Shown here: piece by piece, positions 1 to 6,875 of the stretch | Numbering within the stretch: position 1 is the stretch's first letter | Layout: each line of letters starts with the position of its first letter | Assembly: GCA_002437565.1 (NCBI GenBank) | Contig: DJQL01000012.1 | Location: 1 to 18,128, forward strand | Direction of reading: 5' to 3' | Length of the DNA: 18,128 nucleotides | DNA from: Prevotella sp. UBA6387 | GTDB taxonomy: Bacteria > Bacteroidota > Bacteroidia > Bacteroidales > Bacteroidaceae | The notes under the pieces: generated by a model | The model's input: the letters and a program-made list of their open reading frames with translations, nothing else | Told to the model about the DNA's origin: nothing | Database searches by the model: none | Position numbers and translations under genes: made by a program

Positions 1-804
1 ACTGAAGTGGTAGCCGTCGTAATTGGCTTTCAGTTGTCCTATGGCCTCCTCCGCCGCCCATCCGTTCTGATTGCCCATTGCCTCAATCTCGGGCATGAAG
101 TTGTCGGTCATCTCTTGTTGCGTGATGCCGCACAACGGGGCAAACTGTCCGTCGAAGCTGATGTTGCTCAGGTTGTTGAGCACGGAAAAGAGCGAGATTT
201 GCGTGAACTTGGTGATGCCCGTGATGAACACGAACTTCTCGTAGTAGTCATCGGCCTTCAGTATGGCGAACACCTGACGGTAGACCGCCGTGCAGGCTTC
301 ATGTTCGGGCGTGAGCCACGAGTGTTGCAGTGGCGAGTCGTACTCATCAATGAGTATCGCGACCTGTTGGCCTGACTGCTCATGCGCGCTGACAATAATC
401 GCGTCAAATCGGTCGGCAAGGCTGTCTGTCGGGTTTGGGGTCAGACCATACTTTTTCTCATACTTACCAAAACAGTTGTCAAGATATGAGCGTATGCTGT
501 CGGCCTCGGCTCCCGCACGGCTCATGTCAAGACGGATAACCGGGCGTTTGGTCCATTCTTTTTCCAAGTCCATTATCCGCAAGCCCTCGAAAAGCCGTTT
601 CTCCCCCTCGAAATAAGCCTGGAGGGTGTCTACGAGCACCGACTTGCCGAAGCGTCGCGGACGACTCAGGTAGTTGTATTTCTTTCCCTTGTTGACAAGA
701 CTCCAAATCAAGTCGGTCTTGTCAACGTACACGTATCCGTTCTCCCTGATTTCGTAGAAAGACTGGATGCCAACGGGTAATCTTCTGTCGTTCAGTTCTG
801 CCAT
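1..804 (-). CDS. AAA-ATPase-like / PD-(D/E)XK nuclease family protein (3' end outside window)
   Basis: The 268 codons in the window show no stop and run off the left edge. The translation matches the AAA-ATPase-like family (PF09820 type), whose members usually carry a C-terminal PD-(D/E)XK nuclease domain; that half would lie outside. Visible landmarks are the N-terminal lead-in VGIQSFYEIR and YVDKT (about residues 11-30), the family's unusual P-loop RPRRFGKS (48-55), a Walker B strand ILIDEYDSPL (about 150-159) and a conserved FITGITKFTQISLFS stretch after it. Family members are typically about 500-580 residues, so roughly half is seen. The start is the ATG at 802-804, set by a well-placed promoter just upstream. 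The family is multicopy in Bacteroidales genomes and its cellular role is not established; nuclease activity is inferred from the fold. The gene stands alone, separated from its neighbour by a 545-bp gap. Confidence 0.88.
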   Translation of the reverse strand, partial: MAELNDRRLPVGIQSFYEIRENGYVYVDKTDLIWSLVNKGKKYNYLSRPRRFGKSVLVDTLQAYFEGEKRLFEGLRIMDLEKEWTKRPVIRLDMSRAGAEADSIRSYLDNCFGKYEKKYGLTPNPTDSLADRFDAIIVSAHEQSGQQVAILIDEYDSPLQHSWLTPEHEACTAVYRQVFAILKADDYYEKFVFITGITKFTQISLFSVLNNLSNISFDGQFAPLCGITQQEMTDNFMPEIEAMGNQNGWAAEEAIGQLKANYDGYHFS

Positions 805-830
805 TGTTTTTCAGGATTTGGTATATGATG

Positions 831-862
831 CAAAGATAGTGGTTTTTGTGCGGTTTGGCAAA
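831..862 (-). promoter_or_regulatory. Bacteroidota-type promoter of the AAA-ATPase-like gene
   Basis: On the minus strand a perfect -7 box TATCTTTG (complement of 831-838, consensus TAnnTTTG) lies 20 bp downstream of a TTTG -33 element (complement of 859-862). Both match the housekeeping sigma consensus of Bacteroidota and sit about 27 bp upstream of the start codon at 804. Confidence 0.7.
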
Positions 863-1006
863 ACTGAAATAAGTTTTTTGCAATATAAATACCTGAGTTT
901 GGAATAAGGCAATCAATCAATAAATGGCCTTACCTCTCTATTGTCCATCGCTAAGTAAAATATTGAGAAAACATTTTACAAATGGTCTTCTGAGAATCGT
1001 TTTTTT

Positions 1007-1030
1007 TCAACCAAGCGGTCTCTTGGTTGA
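1007..1030. repeat. 9-bp perfect inverted repeat
   Basis: TCAACCAAG (1007-1015) and CTTGGTTGA (1022-1030) are exact reverse complements around a 6-nt loop. Outside them ATCGT (996-1000) and ACGAT (1032-1036) can also pair, leaving a T-run bulged on one arm. No T-run follows the hairpin in either direction, so it is not a standard intrinsic terminator. Confidence 0.6.
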
Positions 1031-1110
1031 GACGATGCGATTTTTGATTATTTTTGTAGTACACTGAATATCAAAGTGTTATATTTTTAATGGTTTCCGG
1101 GTGTTGCCTT

Positions 1111-1171
1111 TTCACTTGAATCGCGTTGCCTTCACGCTTGAATCGCGTTGCTTTCACGCTTGAATCACATC
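1111..1171. repeat. Three-copy tandem direct repeat (20-22 bp unit)
   Basis: Three head-to-tail copies are visible at 1111-1130, 1131-1152 and 1153-1171. The core is TTCACGCTTGAATCGCGTTG followed by two variable bases. The first copy lacks the two bases after TTCAC and the last diverges after TTGAATC. The unit is not a multiple of three and lacks the spacers of a CRISPR array. It abuts the hairpin at 1171-1191, so the two may belong to one intergenic element. Confidence 0.75.
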
Positions 1172-1191
1172 GGCTTTATGCCGTAAAGCCG
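1171..1191. repeat. Hairpin, 8-bp stem with 5-nt loop
   Basis: CGGCTTTA (1171-1178) pairs exactly with TAAAGCCG (1184-1191) around TGCCG. It directly follows the tandem repeats. No U-tract follows on either strand, so a termination role is not supported. Confidence 0.6.
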
Positions 1192-1228
1192 ACGAAATTT
1201 GTCCGAAATGGCAAACAAAACATGGTCG

Positions 1229-1294
1229 AAACAGGCACGGAGCGTCGCCAAGAGGCAAACACGAACTGTTTTTCCGCTCTGGATTGGCCTGTTT
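1229..1294. repeat. Nested inverted repeats forming a possible 66-nt stem-loop
   Basis: Three nested complementary pairs are visible: AAACAGGC (1229-1236) with GCCTGTTT (1287-1294), GAGCG (1240-1244) with CGCTC (1275-1279), and AAACA (1257-1261) with TGTTT (1267-1271). Together they could form one long interrupted hairpin in the 3' flank of the minus-strand methyltransferase transcript. Function unknown. Confidence 0.4.
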
Positions 1295-1349
1295 TCAAGT
1301 GTTAAATATTGGCAATAATACTTTACTTTTTATGGTGTCCATACCTTGC

Positions 1350-2153
1350 CTATAATTTTTTCCCCAACTCCCAGAACGCCACGGCTGAGGCCGCGGCCAC
1401 GTTGAGCGAATCCACGCCGCGTGCCATGGGAATCTTGACCACGTAGTCGGCGCCGTCGATGGCGTCGGTGGGCAGTCCGTCGCCCTCTGTGCCCATCACT
1501 ATCGCGAGCCTTGGCTCATCTTTGAGCCTCTGGTCGTCGAGGGCGATGCTGTCGTGCCGCAAGGCCATGGCCACCGTCTTGAAGCCATGGTCGTGGAGAG
1601 ACGCGAGTGGGGAGTCGAGCCATGCCCACGGCAACTTGAACACCGTGCCCATGGAGACCCTCACGGCCCTGCGGTTGAAAGGGTCGCAACTGTCTGTGGT
1701 GAGCAGCGCTCCATCTATGCCAAGCGCGGCAGCCGAGCGGAAAATCGCCCCTATGTTGGTGGTGTCGCATACGGCGTTGAGAACCACGAGGCGGCGCGAC
1801 CGCGCGCAAAGCTCATGCCACGTGGGGAGCTGTGGCCGACGCATGGCGCATAGCACGCCACGGGTCAAGGTATAGCCCGTGAGCGCGGCGAGAATGTCGC
1901 GGCTGCCCGTGTAGACCGGAATGTCGCCGCAACGACTTATTATGTCGGCTGCGTCGCCATCGATATGCCGTGCCTCACAGAGCAGGGATATGGGCTGGAG
2001 ACCCTCGTCGAGGGCCACACTGATGACCTTTGGGCTCTCGGCTATCACGATACCGTCGTCGGGATGGAGGCGGTTGCGGAGCTGGTGGTCGGTCAAGCGG
2101 TGATAGACGGCCACCCCGGGAGTGTCTAAACTGCGTATTTCTGTAATGGGCAT
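1350..2153 (-). CDS. TrmH/SpoU-family RNA methyltransferase
   Basis: A 267-residue SPOUT-class enzyme, expected to transfer a methyl group from S-adenosylmethionine to a ribose 2'-OH of tRNA or rRNA in the cytoplasm. The three SpoU motifs are present: motif 1 with N126, NIG (133-135) and R139; motif 2 GTEGDGLP (221-228); motif 3 from IPMARGVDSLNVA (241-253), the knotted SAM-binding region. The N-terminal ~110 residues form the variable RNA-recognition part. The length is usual for the family. The start is the ATG at 2151-2153; the stop TAG sits at 1350-1352. It is transcribed divergently from the nucleotidyltransferase gene and stands alone. The target nucleotide cannot be assigned: TrmH, RlmB and other subgroups share these motifs. 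Confidence 0.9.
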   Translation of the reverse strand: MPITEIRSLDTPGVAVYHRLTDHQLRNRLHPDDGIVIAESPKVISVALDEGLQPISLLCEARHIDGDAADIISRCGDIPVYTGSRDILAALTGYTLTRGVLCAMRRPQLPTWHELCARSRRLVVLNAVCDTTNIGAIFRSAAALGIDGALLTTDSCDPFNRRAVRVSMGTVFKLPWAWLDSPLASLHDHGFKTVAMALRHDSIALDDQRLKDEPRLAIVMGTEGDGLPTDAIDGADYVVKIPMARGVDSLNVAAASAVAFWELGKKL

Positions 2154-2177
2154 GAGGCTATATTCGTTTTAGTGTTA

Positions 2178-2185
2178 CAAAATTA
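2178..2185 (-). promoter_or_regulatory. Candidate -7 box for the RNA methyltransferase gene
   Basis: The complement of 2178-2185 reads TAATTTTG, a perfect TAnnTTTG match 24 bp upstream of the methyltransferase start. No good TTTG -33 element is seen at the expected spacing, so confidence is moderate. Confidence 0.4.
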
Positions 2186-2204
2186 CAAAATTTTGGCGTT
2201 ATCA

Positions 2205-2236
2205 TGTGAATGTATCACATAAAAAGGGTATCTTTG
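2205..2236 (+). promoter_or_regulatory. Bacteroidota-type promoter of the nucleotidyltransferase-transporter operon
   Basis: TATCTTTG (2229-2236) is a perfect -7 box, 46 bp upstream of the start codon. A weak -33 element TGTG (2205-2208) lies 20 bp before it. The same -7 octamer is used for the AAA-ATPase-like gene at the left of the window. Confidence 0.6.
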
Positions 2237-2282
2237 CATATTGATAAGACTAAGAGAACCAATCATTAAAAAATACTGAATT

Positions 2283-3197
2283 ATGAAACCTACATTATTG
2301 TTATTGGCTGCTGGTATGGGTAGCCGTTATGGTGGTTTGAAACAACTCGACGGTCTGGGGCCCAATGGTGAGACCATAATGGACTATAGCATCTATGATG
2401 CCATTCAGGCTGGCTTCGGAAAGATTGTATGGGTCATCCGCAAGGACTTTGAGCAGGACTTCCGCGAAAAGATTCTCTCAAAGTATGAGGGTCACATCCC
2501 ATGCGAGATTGTTTTCCAGAGCCTCGACAAGATTCCCGAGGGCTACAGCGTGCCGGAGGGTCGCACGAAGCCTTGGGGCACAAACCACGCCGTGATGATG
2601 GCCAAGGATGTCATCAAGGAGCCTTTCTGCGTAATCAATTGCGACGATTTCTACAATCGCGACTGCTTCAAGGTCATCGGCAAGTTCCTCTCTGAGCTTC
2701 CCGAGGGCAGCAACGGTAAGTATGCCATGGTGGGCTTCCGTGTGGCCAACACCCTGTCGGACAATGGCAGCGTGAGCCGTGGCGTGTGCGAGAAGGACGA
2801 GAACAACCATCTCACCTCTTGCGTTGAGCGCACTGAGATCCTCCGCAACGCCGAGGGCAAGGTGAGCTACAAGGACGGCAACGGCCAATGGGTGACAACG
2901 GGCGACAACACGCCTGTGTCGATGAATGTGTGGGGCTTCACGCCTGAGTATTTCGAGTATTCGGATAAGCTCTTCAAGGAGTTCCTCGACCTGCCTTCGA
3001 CAAAGGCGAATCCGAAGGCGGAATATCTCATTCCATGGGTCGTGGACAAGCTCATCAAGGCCGGCAAGGCTACTTGCGAGGTGCTTGACACCACGTCGAA
3101 GTGGTTTGGCGTGACCTATTCGGCTGACCGTCCAGGAGTGGTGGCTAAGATTCAGAAACTCGTGGACGAGGGCGTATATCCTAACAAACTCTTTTAA
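2283..3197 (+). CDS. Sugar-phosphate nucleotidyltransferase (NTP_transferase family)
   Basis: A 304-residue cytoplasmic enzyme expected to join a sugar 1-phosphate to a nucleotide from an NTP, releasing pyrophosphate. The signature loop LLAAGMGSRYGGLKQ (7-21) is a variant of the GxGxRxxxxxxK nucleotide-binding motif. KPWGTNHAV (96-104) fits the base-recognition segment and the D121-D122 pair in VINCDDFY fits the metal site. A second candidate metal ligand is D282. The fold and length match GalU/RmlA/MurU-type enzymes, but the sequence is not a clear match to any one, so sugar and nucleotide are undetermined. It is followed after 29 bp by an MFS sugar transporter, presumably co-transcribed, and then by a convergent phosphosugar mutase, which suggests a salvage route producing an NDP-sugar. 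Confidence 0.85.
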   Translation: MKPTLLLLAAGMGSRYGGLKQLDGLGPNGETIMDYSIYDAIQAGFGKIVWVIRKDFEQDFREKILSKYEGHIPCEIVFQSLDKIPEGYSVPEGRTKPWGTNHAVMMAKDVIKEPFCVINCDDFYNRDCFKVIGKFLSELPEGSNGKYAMVGFRVANTLSDNGSVSRGVCEKDENNHLTSCVERTEILRNAEGKVSYKDGNGQWVTTGDNTPVSMNVWGFTPEYFEYSDKLFKEFLDLPSTKANPKAEYLIPWVVDKLIKAGKATCEVLDTTSKWFGVTYSADRPGVVAKIQKLVDEGVYPNKLF

Positions 3198-3226
3198 AAA
3201 CCAATTAACTATAAACTTATATCATA

Positions 3227-4540
3227 ATGTCAAAAACAAACACCAACGGTCGCGCCATCGCCATCGTGGCATGTATCTTCCTCTTCGGAATGATCTCCTT
3301 CGTGACCAACCTCGCAGCTCCTATCGGAGTAATCTGGAAGAACCAGCCCATGATTGGCGGTAGCAACATGCTCGGCATGATGGGTAACTTCATGAACTTC
3401 TTCGCTTACCTGTTCATGGGTATCCCAGCGGGCAACTTGCTCTCGAAGATTGGCTACAAGAAGACGGCCCTCATCGGTATCGCCTTTGGCTTTTTCGGTG
3501 TGCTCGTTCAGTTTCTCTCTGGCTTCTCAGAGAGTGTGACGGGTTTTGTCATCTACCTCATAGGCGCGTTCATCTCGGGTTTCTCTGTTTGCATGCTCAA
3601 CACCGTAGTCAATCCTATGCTTAACCAGCTTGGGGGTGGTGGCAATCGCGGCAACCAGCTCAACCTCATTGGTGGAACGTTCAACTCTCTGCTTGGCACC
3701 ATGACTCCTATGCTCGTGGGTGCTCTCATCGGCACAGTGACCAAGGACACCGCCATGAGCGATGTCAATCTTGTGCTGTATATGGCCATGGGCGTGTTCC
3801 TCGTGACATTCTTCGTGCTTCTATTCGTGCCTATTGATAACCCGAAGCAAATGGAGGAAGATGTCAAGTTTGAGCATACTCCTTTCGCGTTTCGTCATTT
3901 CACGTTTGGCGTTATCGCCATCTTCGTGTATGTAGGCGTGGAGTGCGGCATCCCTGGCACGCTTAACTTCTACATCTCTGACACTTCTGCAAACGGCGCA
4001 GGCGTCATGGGGCTCAACCCAATGGTTCAGGCTGCCGCCATTGGTGGCTTTGCCGCCGGCACTTATTGGCTCTTGATGCTTGTCGGACGTCTTATCTCAA
4101 GTTTCATTGCCTCCAAGGTGTCGAGCCGTGCAATGATGTTGGCGACAACTGGTGCAGGAACCATTCTCATCATTTTGGCCATGTTCCTCCCGAAAACCAT
4201 CACGGGTTCACTGCCAGTATTCACAGGTTCAGGTTTCCAGGTCGTGACATTGCCTCTCGGAGCCATTCTCCTCGTGCTTTGCGGTCTATGCACTTCCATC
4301 ATGTGGTCATCTCTCTTCAACCTCGCCACTGAGGGCTTGGGCAAGTACACAGAGAAGGCAAGCGGCATCTTCATGATGATGGTCGTAGGCGGTGGCGTGC
4401 TGCCACTCATCCAGAATGCCGTGGCTGACGCTACGCTCAACTACATGCTTTCCTACATCGTGCCTCTGCTGGCCGTGGTCTACATGTTCTGCTATGCCGC
4501 GTTCCTCTCAAAGAACGTGAACAAGGACATACCAGTCTAA
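3227..4540 (+). CDS. MFS-family transporter, probably for a sugar
   Basis: A 437-residue inner-membrane protein with about twelve hydrophobic segments, beginning with IAIVACIFLFGMISFV near residue 12. The segment GNLLSKIGYKKTAL (about residues 69-82) corresponds to MFS motif A between helices 2 and 3. A hydrophilic loop near residues 203-220 (DNPKQMEEDVKFEH) separates the two six-helix halves. Overall it resembles the FucP/NagP-like sugar permeases common in Bacteroidota, which use a cation gradient. It follows the nucleotidyltransferase by 29 bp with no terminator between, so the two are probably one operon. No Shine-Dalgarno is seen, as usual here. The substrate is unknown; an amino sugar or other cell-wall sugar is plausible given the neighbours. 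Confidence 0.82.
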   Translation: MSKTNTNGRAIAIVACIFLFGMISFVTNLAAPIGVIWKNQPMIGGSNMLGMMGNFMNFFAYLFMGIPAGNLLSKIGYKKTALIGIAFGFFGVLVQFLSGFSESVTGFVIYLIGAFISGFSVCMLNTVVNPMLNQLGGGGNRGNQLNLIGGTFNSLLGTMTPMLVGALIGTVTKDTAMSDVNLVLYMAMGVFLVTFFVLLFVPIDNPKQMEEDVKFEHTPFAFRHFTFGVIAIFVYVGVECGIPGTLNFYISDTSANGAGVMGLNPMVQAAAIGGFAAGTYWLLMLVGRLISSFIASKVSSRAMMLATTGAGTILIILAMFLPKTITGSLPVFTGSGFQVVTLPLGAILLVLCGLCTSIMWSSLFNLATEGLGKYTEKASGIFMMMVVGGGVLPLIQNAVADATLNYMLSYIVPLLAVVYMFCYAAFLSKNVNKDIPV

Positions 4541-4591
4541 AGGTAGAGACAATAATCGTCTGCGTTTGTTGACGAAAACAACATAGAAACA

Positions 4592-4625
4592 AAAAAGGAG
4601 CGGCTCGAAAGAGCCGCTCCTTTTT
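4592..4625. terminator. Bidirectional intrinsic terminator between convergent genes
   Basis: A perfect 15-bp stem (4592-4606 with 4611-4625) closes a GAAA tetraloop. Its GC-rich core GGAGCGGCTC is flanked by an A-tract on the left and a T-tract on the right, so both strands give a hairpin followed by U residues. It lies 51 bp after the transporter and 60 bp after the end of the minus-strand mutase gene, and serves both. Confidence 0.93.
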
Positions 4626-4685
4626 ATATATTAATGTGTTGCCGCCACCAATCAACAGCTTCTGTGTGGCAGGGATGTTCTATTT

Positions 4686-6068
4686 TTATTTGAGTTCTTC
4701 CTCCATTTTCTCGGCAATCTTCTGTGCCTCCTCCATGGTCTTGGCCTCGGAATAGACGCGGATGATAGGCTCTGTGTTCGACTTGCGCATGTGCACCCAG
4801 CAGTCGGCGAAGTCGAGCTTCACGCCGTCAATGTCGGTCACCTTCACGTCGTCGCGGCCTTCAAACTTTGCCTTCACCTTGGCAAGCAGAGCGTCCACGT
4901 CGGTGCCAGGGGTGAGGTCGATGCGGTTTTTCGCCATGAAGTAGTTGGGGTATGACGCGCGCAGTTCCGATGCCTTGCAACCTTTCTGTGCCATGGAACT
5001 GAGGAAGAGGGCTATGCCAACCAGGGCATCGCGTCCGTAGTGGCTCTCAGGGTAAATCACTCCGCCATTGCCCTCTCCGCCTATGACGGCGTTTACCTCT
5101 TTCATCTTCGTGGTGACGTTTACCTCGCCAACGGCCGAAGCGAAATACTGGCAGCCATGCTTCTCGGTCACGTCGCGCAGGGCACGGGTGGAGGAGAGGT
5201 TGCTCACGGTAGAACCCTTCACGTGGTCGAGAATGTAGTCGGCAACGCTGACAAGGGTGTATTCCTCGCCATACATCTTGCCGTTCTCCTGTATGAACGC
5301 AAGGCGGTCAACGTCGGGGTCAACCACTATTCCGAGATCGTAGCTTCCGTTTGCCACCTCAGTCATTATGCCGCCAAGGTTCTTCTCCAGTGGCTCAGGG
5401 TTGTGGGCGAAGTCACCGTTTGGAGTGCCGTTAAGAAACTTGTGTTCCACGCCAAGCGCGTTGAGCAGCTGTGGCAGGATGATGCCGCCTACGGAGTTGA
5501 TGGAGTCCACGCAGACGCGGAAATGGGCGTTGCGGATGGCCTCCGTGTCAACGAGCTTGAGGTTGAGCACAGAGTCTATATGCTTTTGGTTGTATGTGTC
5601 GTCCTCAGTGTATTTGCCGAGATGGTCAACGTCGGCATACTCAAAGTCTTCTTTCTCGGCAATGGCGAGCACCTCGTTGCCATTGTCTTTCGTCAGGAAC
5701 TCGCCCTCCTGGTTGAGGAGCTTCAGTGCGTTCCAGTGACGAGGATTATGACTTGCCGTTATTATTATTCCTCCGGCAGAGTGGCTCATCCTGACGGCGA
5801 GCTCTGTCGTTGGAGTGGTGGCCAGGCCGATGTTTATCACGTCGTAGCCCATTCCCATGAGCGTTCCGCACACCACGTTTTTCACCATCTCGCCAGATAT
5901 GCGCGCGTCGCGTCCCACCACGATGGTATTGCTGTCCGACTGCTTGCTGCGGCGAATGAACGTAGCGTAAGCCGTGGTGAACTTAACGATGTCGAGCGGG
6001 TTCAGCGTGTCGCCGGTGTGACCGCCTATCGTTCCGCGAATACCCGAAATAGATTTTATTAGAGTCAT
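4686..6068 (-). CDS. glmM: Phosphoglucosamine mutase-like phosphohexomutase
   Basis: A 460-residue cytoplasmic alpha-D-phosphohexomutase that interconverts the 6- and 1-phosphates of a hexose. GlmM makes glucosamine 1-phosphate for UDP-GlcNAc and hence peptidoglycan and lipopolysaccharide. All four active-site signatures are present: TASHNP (104-109) with phosphoserine S106, the metal loop DPDVDR (250-255), the sugar-binding loop GEGNGG (331-336) and the phosphate-binding RKSNTEP (428-434). The N-terminal SGIRGTIG is also typical. Length fits the Bacteroidota GlmM group (about 460). The start is the ATG at 6066-6068. It converges on the nucleotidyltransferase-transporter operon, and the glyS operon ends 76 bp upstream behind a weak hairpin. 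No clear promoter is visible, so partial read-through from that operon is possible. Phosphomannomutase activity cannot be excluded from sequence. Confidence 0.9.
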   Translation of the reverse strand: MTLIKSISGIRGTIGGHTGDTLNPLDIVKFTTAYATFIRRSKQSDSNTIVVGRDARISGEMVKNVVCGTLMGMGYDVINIGLATTPTTELAVRMSHSAGGIIITASHNPRHWNALKLLNQEGEFLTKDNGNEVLAIAEKEDFEYADVDHLGKYTEDDTYNQKHIDSVLNLKLVDTEAIRNAHFRVCVDSINSVGGIILPQLLNALGVEHKFLNGTPNGDFAHNPEPLEKNLGGIMTEVANGSYDLGIVVDPDVDRLAFIQENGKMYGEEYTLVSVADYILDHVKGSTVSNLSSTRALRDVTEKHGCQYFASAVGEVNVTTKMKEVNAVIGGEGNGGVIYPESHYGRDALVGIALFLSSMAQKGCKASELRASYPNYFMAKNRIDLTPGTDVDALLAKVKAKFEGRDDVKVTDIDGVKLDFADCWVHMRKSNTEPIIRVYSEAKTMEEAQKIAEKMEEELK

Positions 6069-6111
6069 TTTTTATGGTTTTATTTGATTCTAAGGTTATG
6101 CATATTATTAA

Positions 6112-6132
6112 GGGCCGGCACAAGGCCGACCC
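6112..6132 (-). terminator. Probable terminator of the glyS-FKBP-DUF4827 operon
   Basis: On the minus strand GGGTCGGC, a 5-nt loop and GCCGGCCC form an 8-bp stem with one U-G wobble, followed by the AT-rich tail TTAATAAT. It starts 13 bp after the DUF4827 stop. The tail is not a pure U-run, so termination may be partial, leaving read-through into glmM possible. Confidence 0.55.
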
Positions 6133-6144
6133 CTGTATGAGAAG

Positions 6145-6831
6145 TTAATTTCCTCTTTCGAAAGTTATGTCGTAGAGACATGGGTACACGCCGGAAGTGG
6201 CGTATTGCTGTCCGAGGTCATGCGGCACGATGAGCCTAACCTTTGCCATCTCGTCGTCGTCGTTGACATACCTGCCAATGTTGACATAGGGCAGGGCGGC
6301 GAGCCATCCACTCGGAATGGCGGTGCTATTGTAGAAAAGGTACATGAGGCTTGTGTTCTGCTCGAAGCTCCCTGAGAACGTGCCCGAGTTGTTGGTCACG
6401 CTCATTACCTCCAGATAGCGATAATAGTAAGGCGATATGGTGTTGCTTGCCTGTATGGAGTCTGTCATCAAGTTGCGCTCAGTGTAGCGGCAGAGAATGC
6501 GTGCCGACTCGCCAGAGGCGATAGGCTTGCCAGAGCCTTTCCTCACGATTTGCATATAGAGGCCACTCGACTCGAAGAGCACGAACTGGTTCTTCGACAC
6601 GTCGGTGGTATAGTTTTGGCTGCGAAACTGCTCCTCGGAGATGACGTTCACCGAAGAGTCGGCGATGTAGGCGTTTATTGCACTACGCTCGCGCTTCACC
6701 TGGTCGGCATAAGTCTCGTCATCGCTGCACGACGTTATCGCAGTTGCGCAGACAATGAGAAAAAGGAGATATAGCAGTCCTCTGCTTTTTGACTGGTCTT
6801 GTTTTATGGTCATGTCCTGTATTATGGTCAA
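6145..6831 (-). CDS. DUF4827-type lipoprotein, degenerate FKBP-like domain
   Basis: Up to 228 residues. A hydrophobic stretch LLYLLFLIVCATAITSC ends in a lipobox with C35, so this is an exported lipoprotein. The N-terminal region is long for a signal peptide, and M7 (start at 6813) is a plausible alternative start. YADQVKRERSAI (41-52) is typical of DUF4827. Residues ~95-228 follow the FKBP pattern: GSGKPI then CRYTE; AIPSGWLAALPYVNIG (171-186); VRLIVPHDLG (198-207); YPCLYDITFE at the end. The FKBP catalytic F-D pair and the YG after the last IP..LG are not present, so isomerase activity is doubtful. It lies 44 bp after the FKBP lipoprotein gene in the same operon. DUF4827 assignment is by memory of the family; the FKBP relation is my reading. 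Confidence 0.8.
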   Translation of the reverse strand: MTIIQDMTIKQDQSKSRGLLYLLFLIVCATAITSCSDDETYADQVKRERSAINAYIADSSVNVISEEQFRSQNYTTDVSKNQFVLFESSGLYMQIVRKGSGKPIASGESARILCRYTERNLMTDSIQASNTISPYYYRYLEVMSVTNNSGTFSGSFEQNTSLMYLFYNSTAIPSGWLAALPYVNIGRYVNDDDEMAKVRLIVPHDLGQQYATSGVYPCLYDITFERGN

Positions 6832-6875
6832 TAATATGTGTATCTTCTTGAAACCTAAGGTGATATAACGACGGT

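Larger units (their letters stand above)
805..1349. other. 545-bp intergenic region without a recognisable gene
   Basis: I find no credible coding frame here. The part next to the AAA-ATPase gene holds its promoter. The rest is AT-rich and contains, in order, a 9-bp inverted repeat (1007-1030), a three-copy 20-22 bp direct repeat (1111-1171), an 8-bp hairpin (1171-1191) and a larger nested inverted repeat (1229-1294). It also contains the 3' flank of the minus-strand methyltransferase gene. No tRNA or rRNA gene is visible. It may be an interspersed intergenic repeat element or a non-coding RNA region; the sequence alone does not decide. Confidence 0.6.

Noticed and set aside
7..616. Plus-strand open frames opposite the AAA-ATPase-like gene
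   Set aside because: Antisense shadows; the minus-strand frame has clear family motifs.
722..916. 64-codon minus-strand open frame over the 5' end of the AAA-ATPase-like gene
   Set aside because: It spans the promoter and start of the real gene in another frame and its product resembles nothing known.
1007..1030. Hairpin as an intrinsic terminator for the methyltransferase gene
   Set aside because: On the minus strand the stem is followed by A residues, not U, and it lies over 300 bp past the stop.
1111..1171. Tandem repeats as a CRISPR array
   Set aside because: Copies are contiguous with no unique spacers and no cas genes are present.
1459..1875. 138-codon plus-strand frame
   Set aside because: Antisense to the RNA methyltransferase, whose SpoU motifs are intact.
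4437..4655. 72-codon minus-strand frame over the convergent terminator
   Set aside because: It crosses the terminator and the end of the transporter gene and has no family features.
5040..6062. 340-codon plus-strand frame opposite glmM
   Set aside because: Long, but no family match; its length comes from the codon bias of glmM on the other strand.
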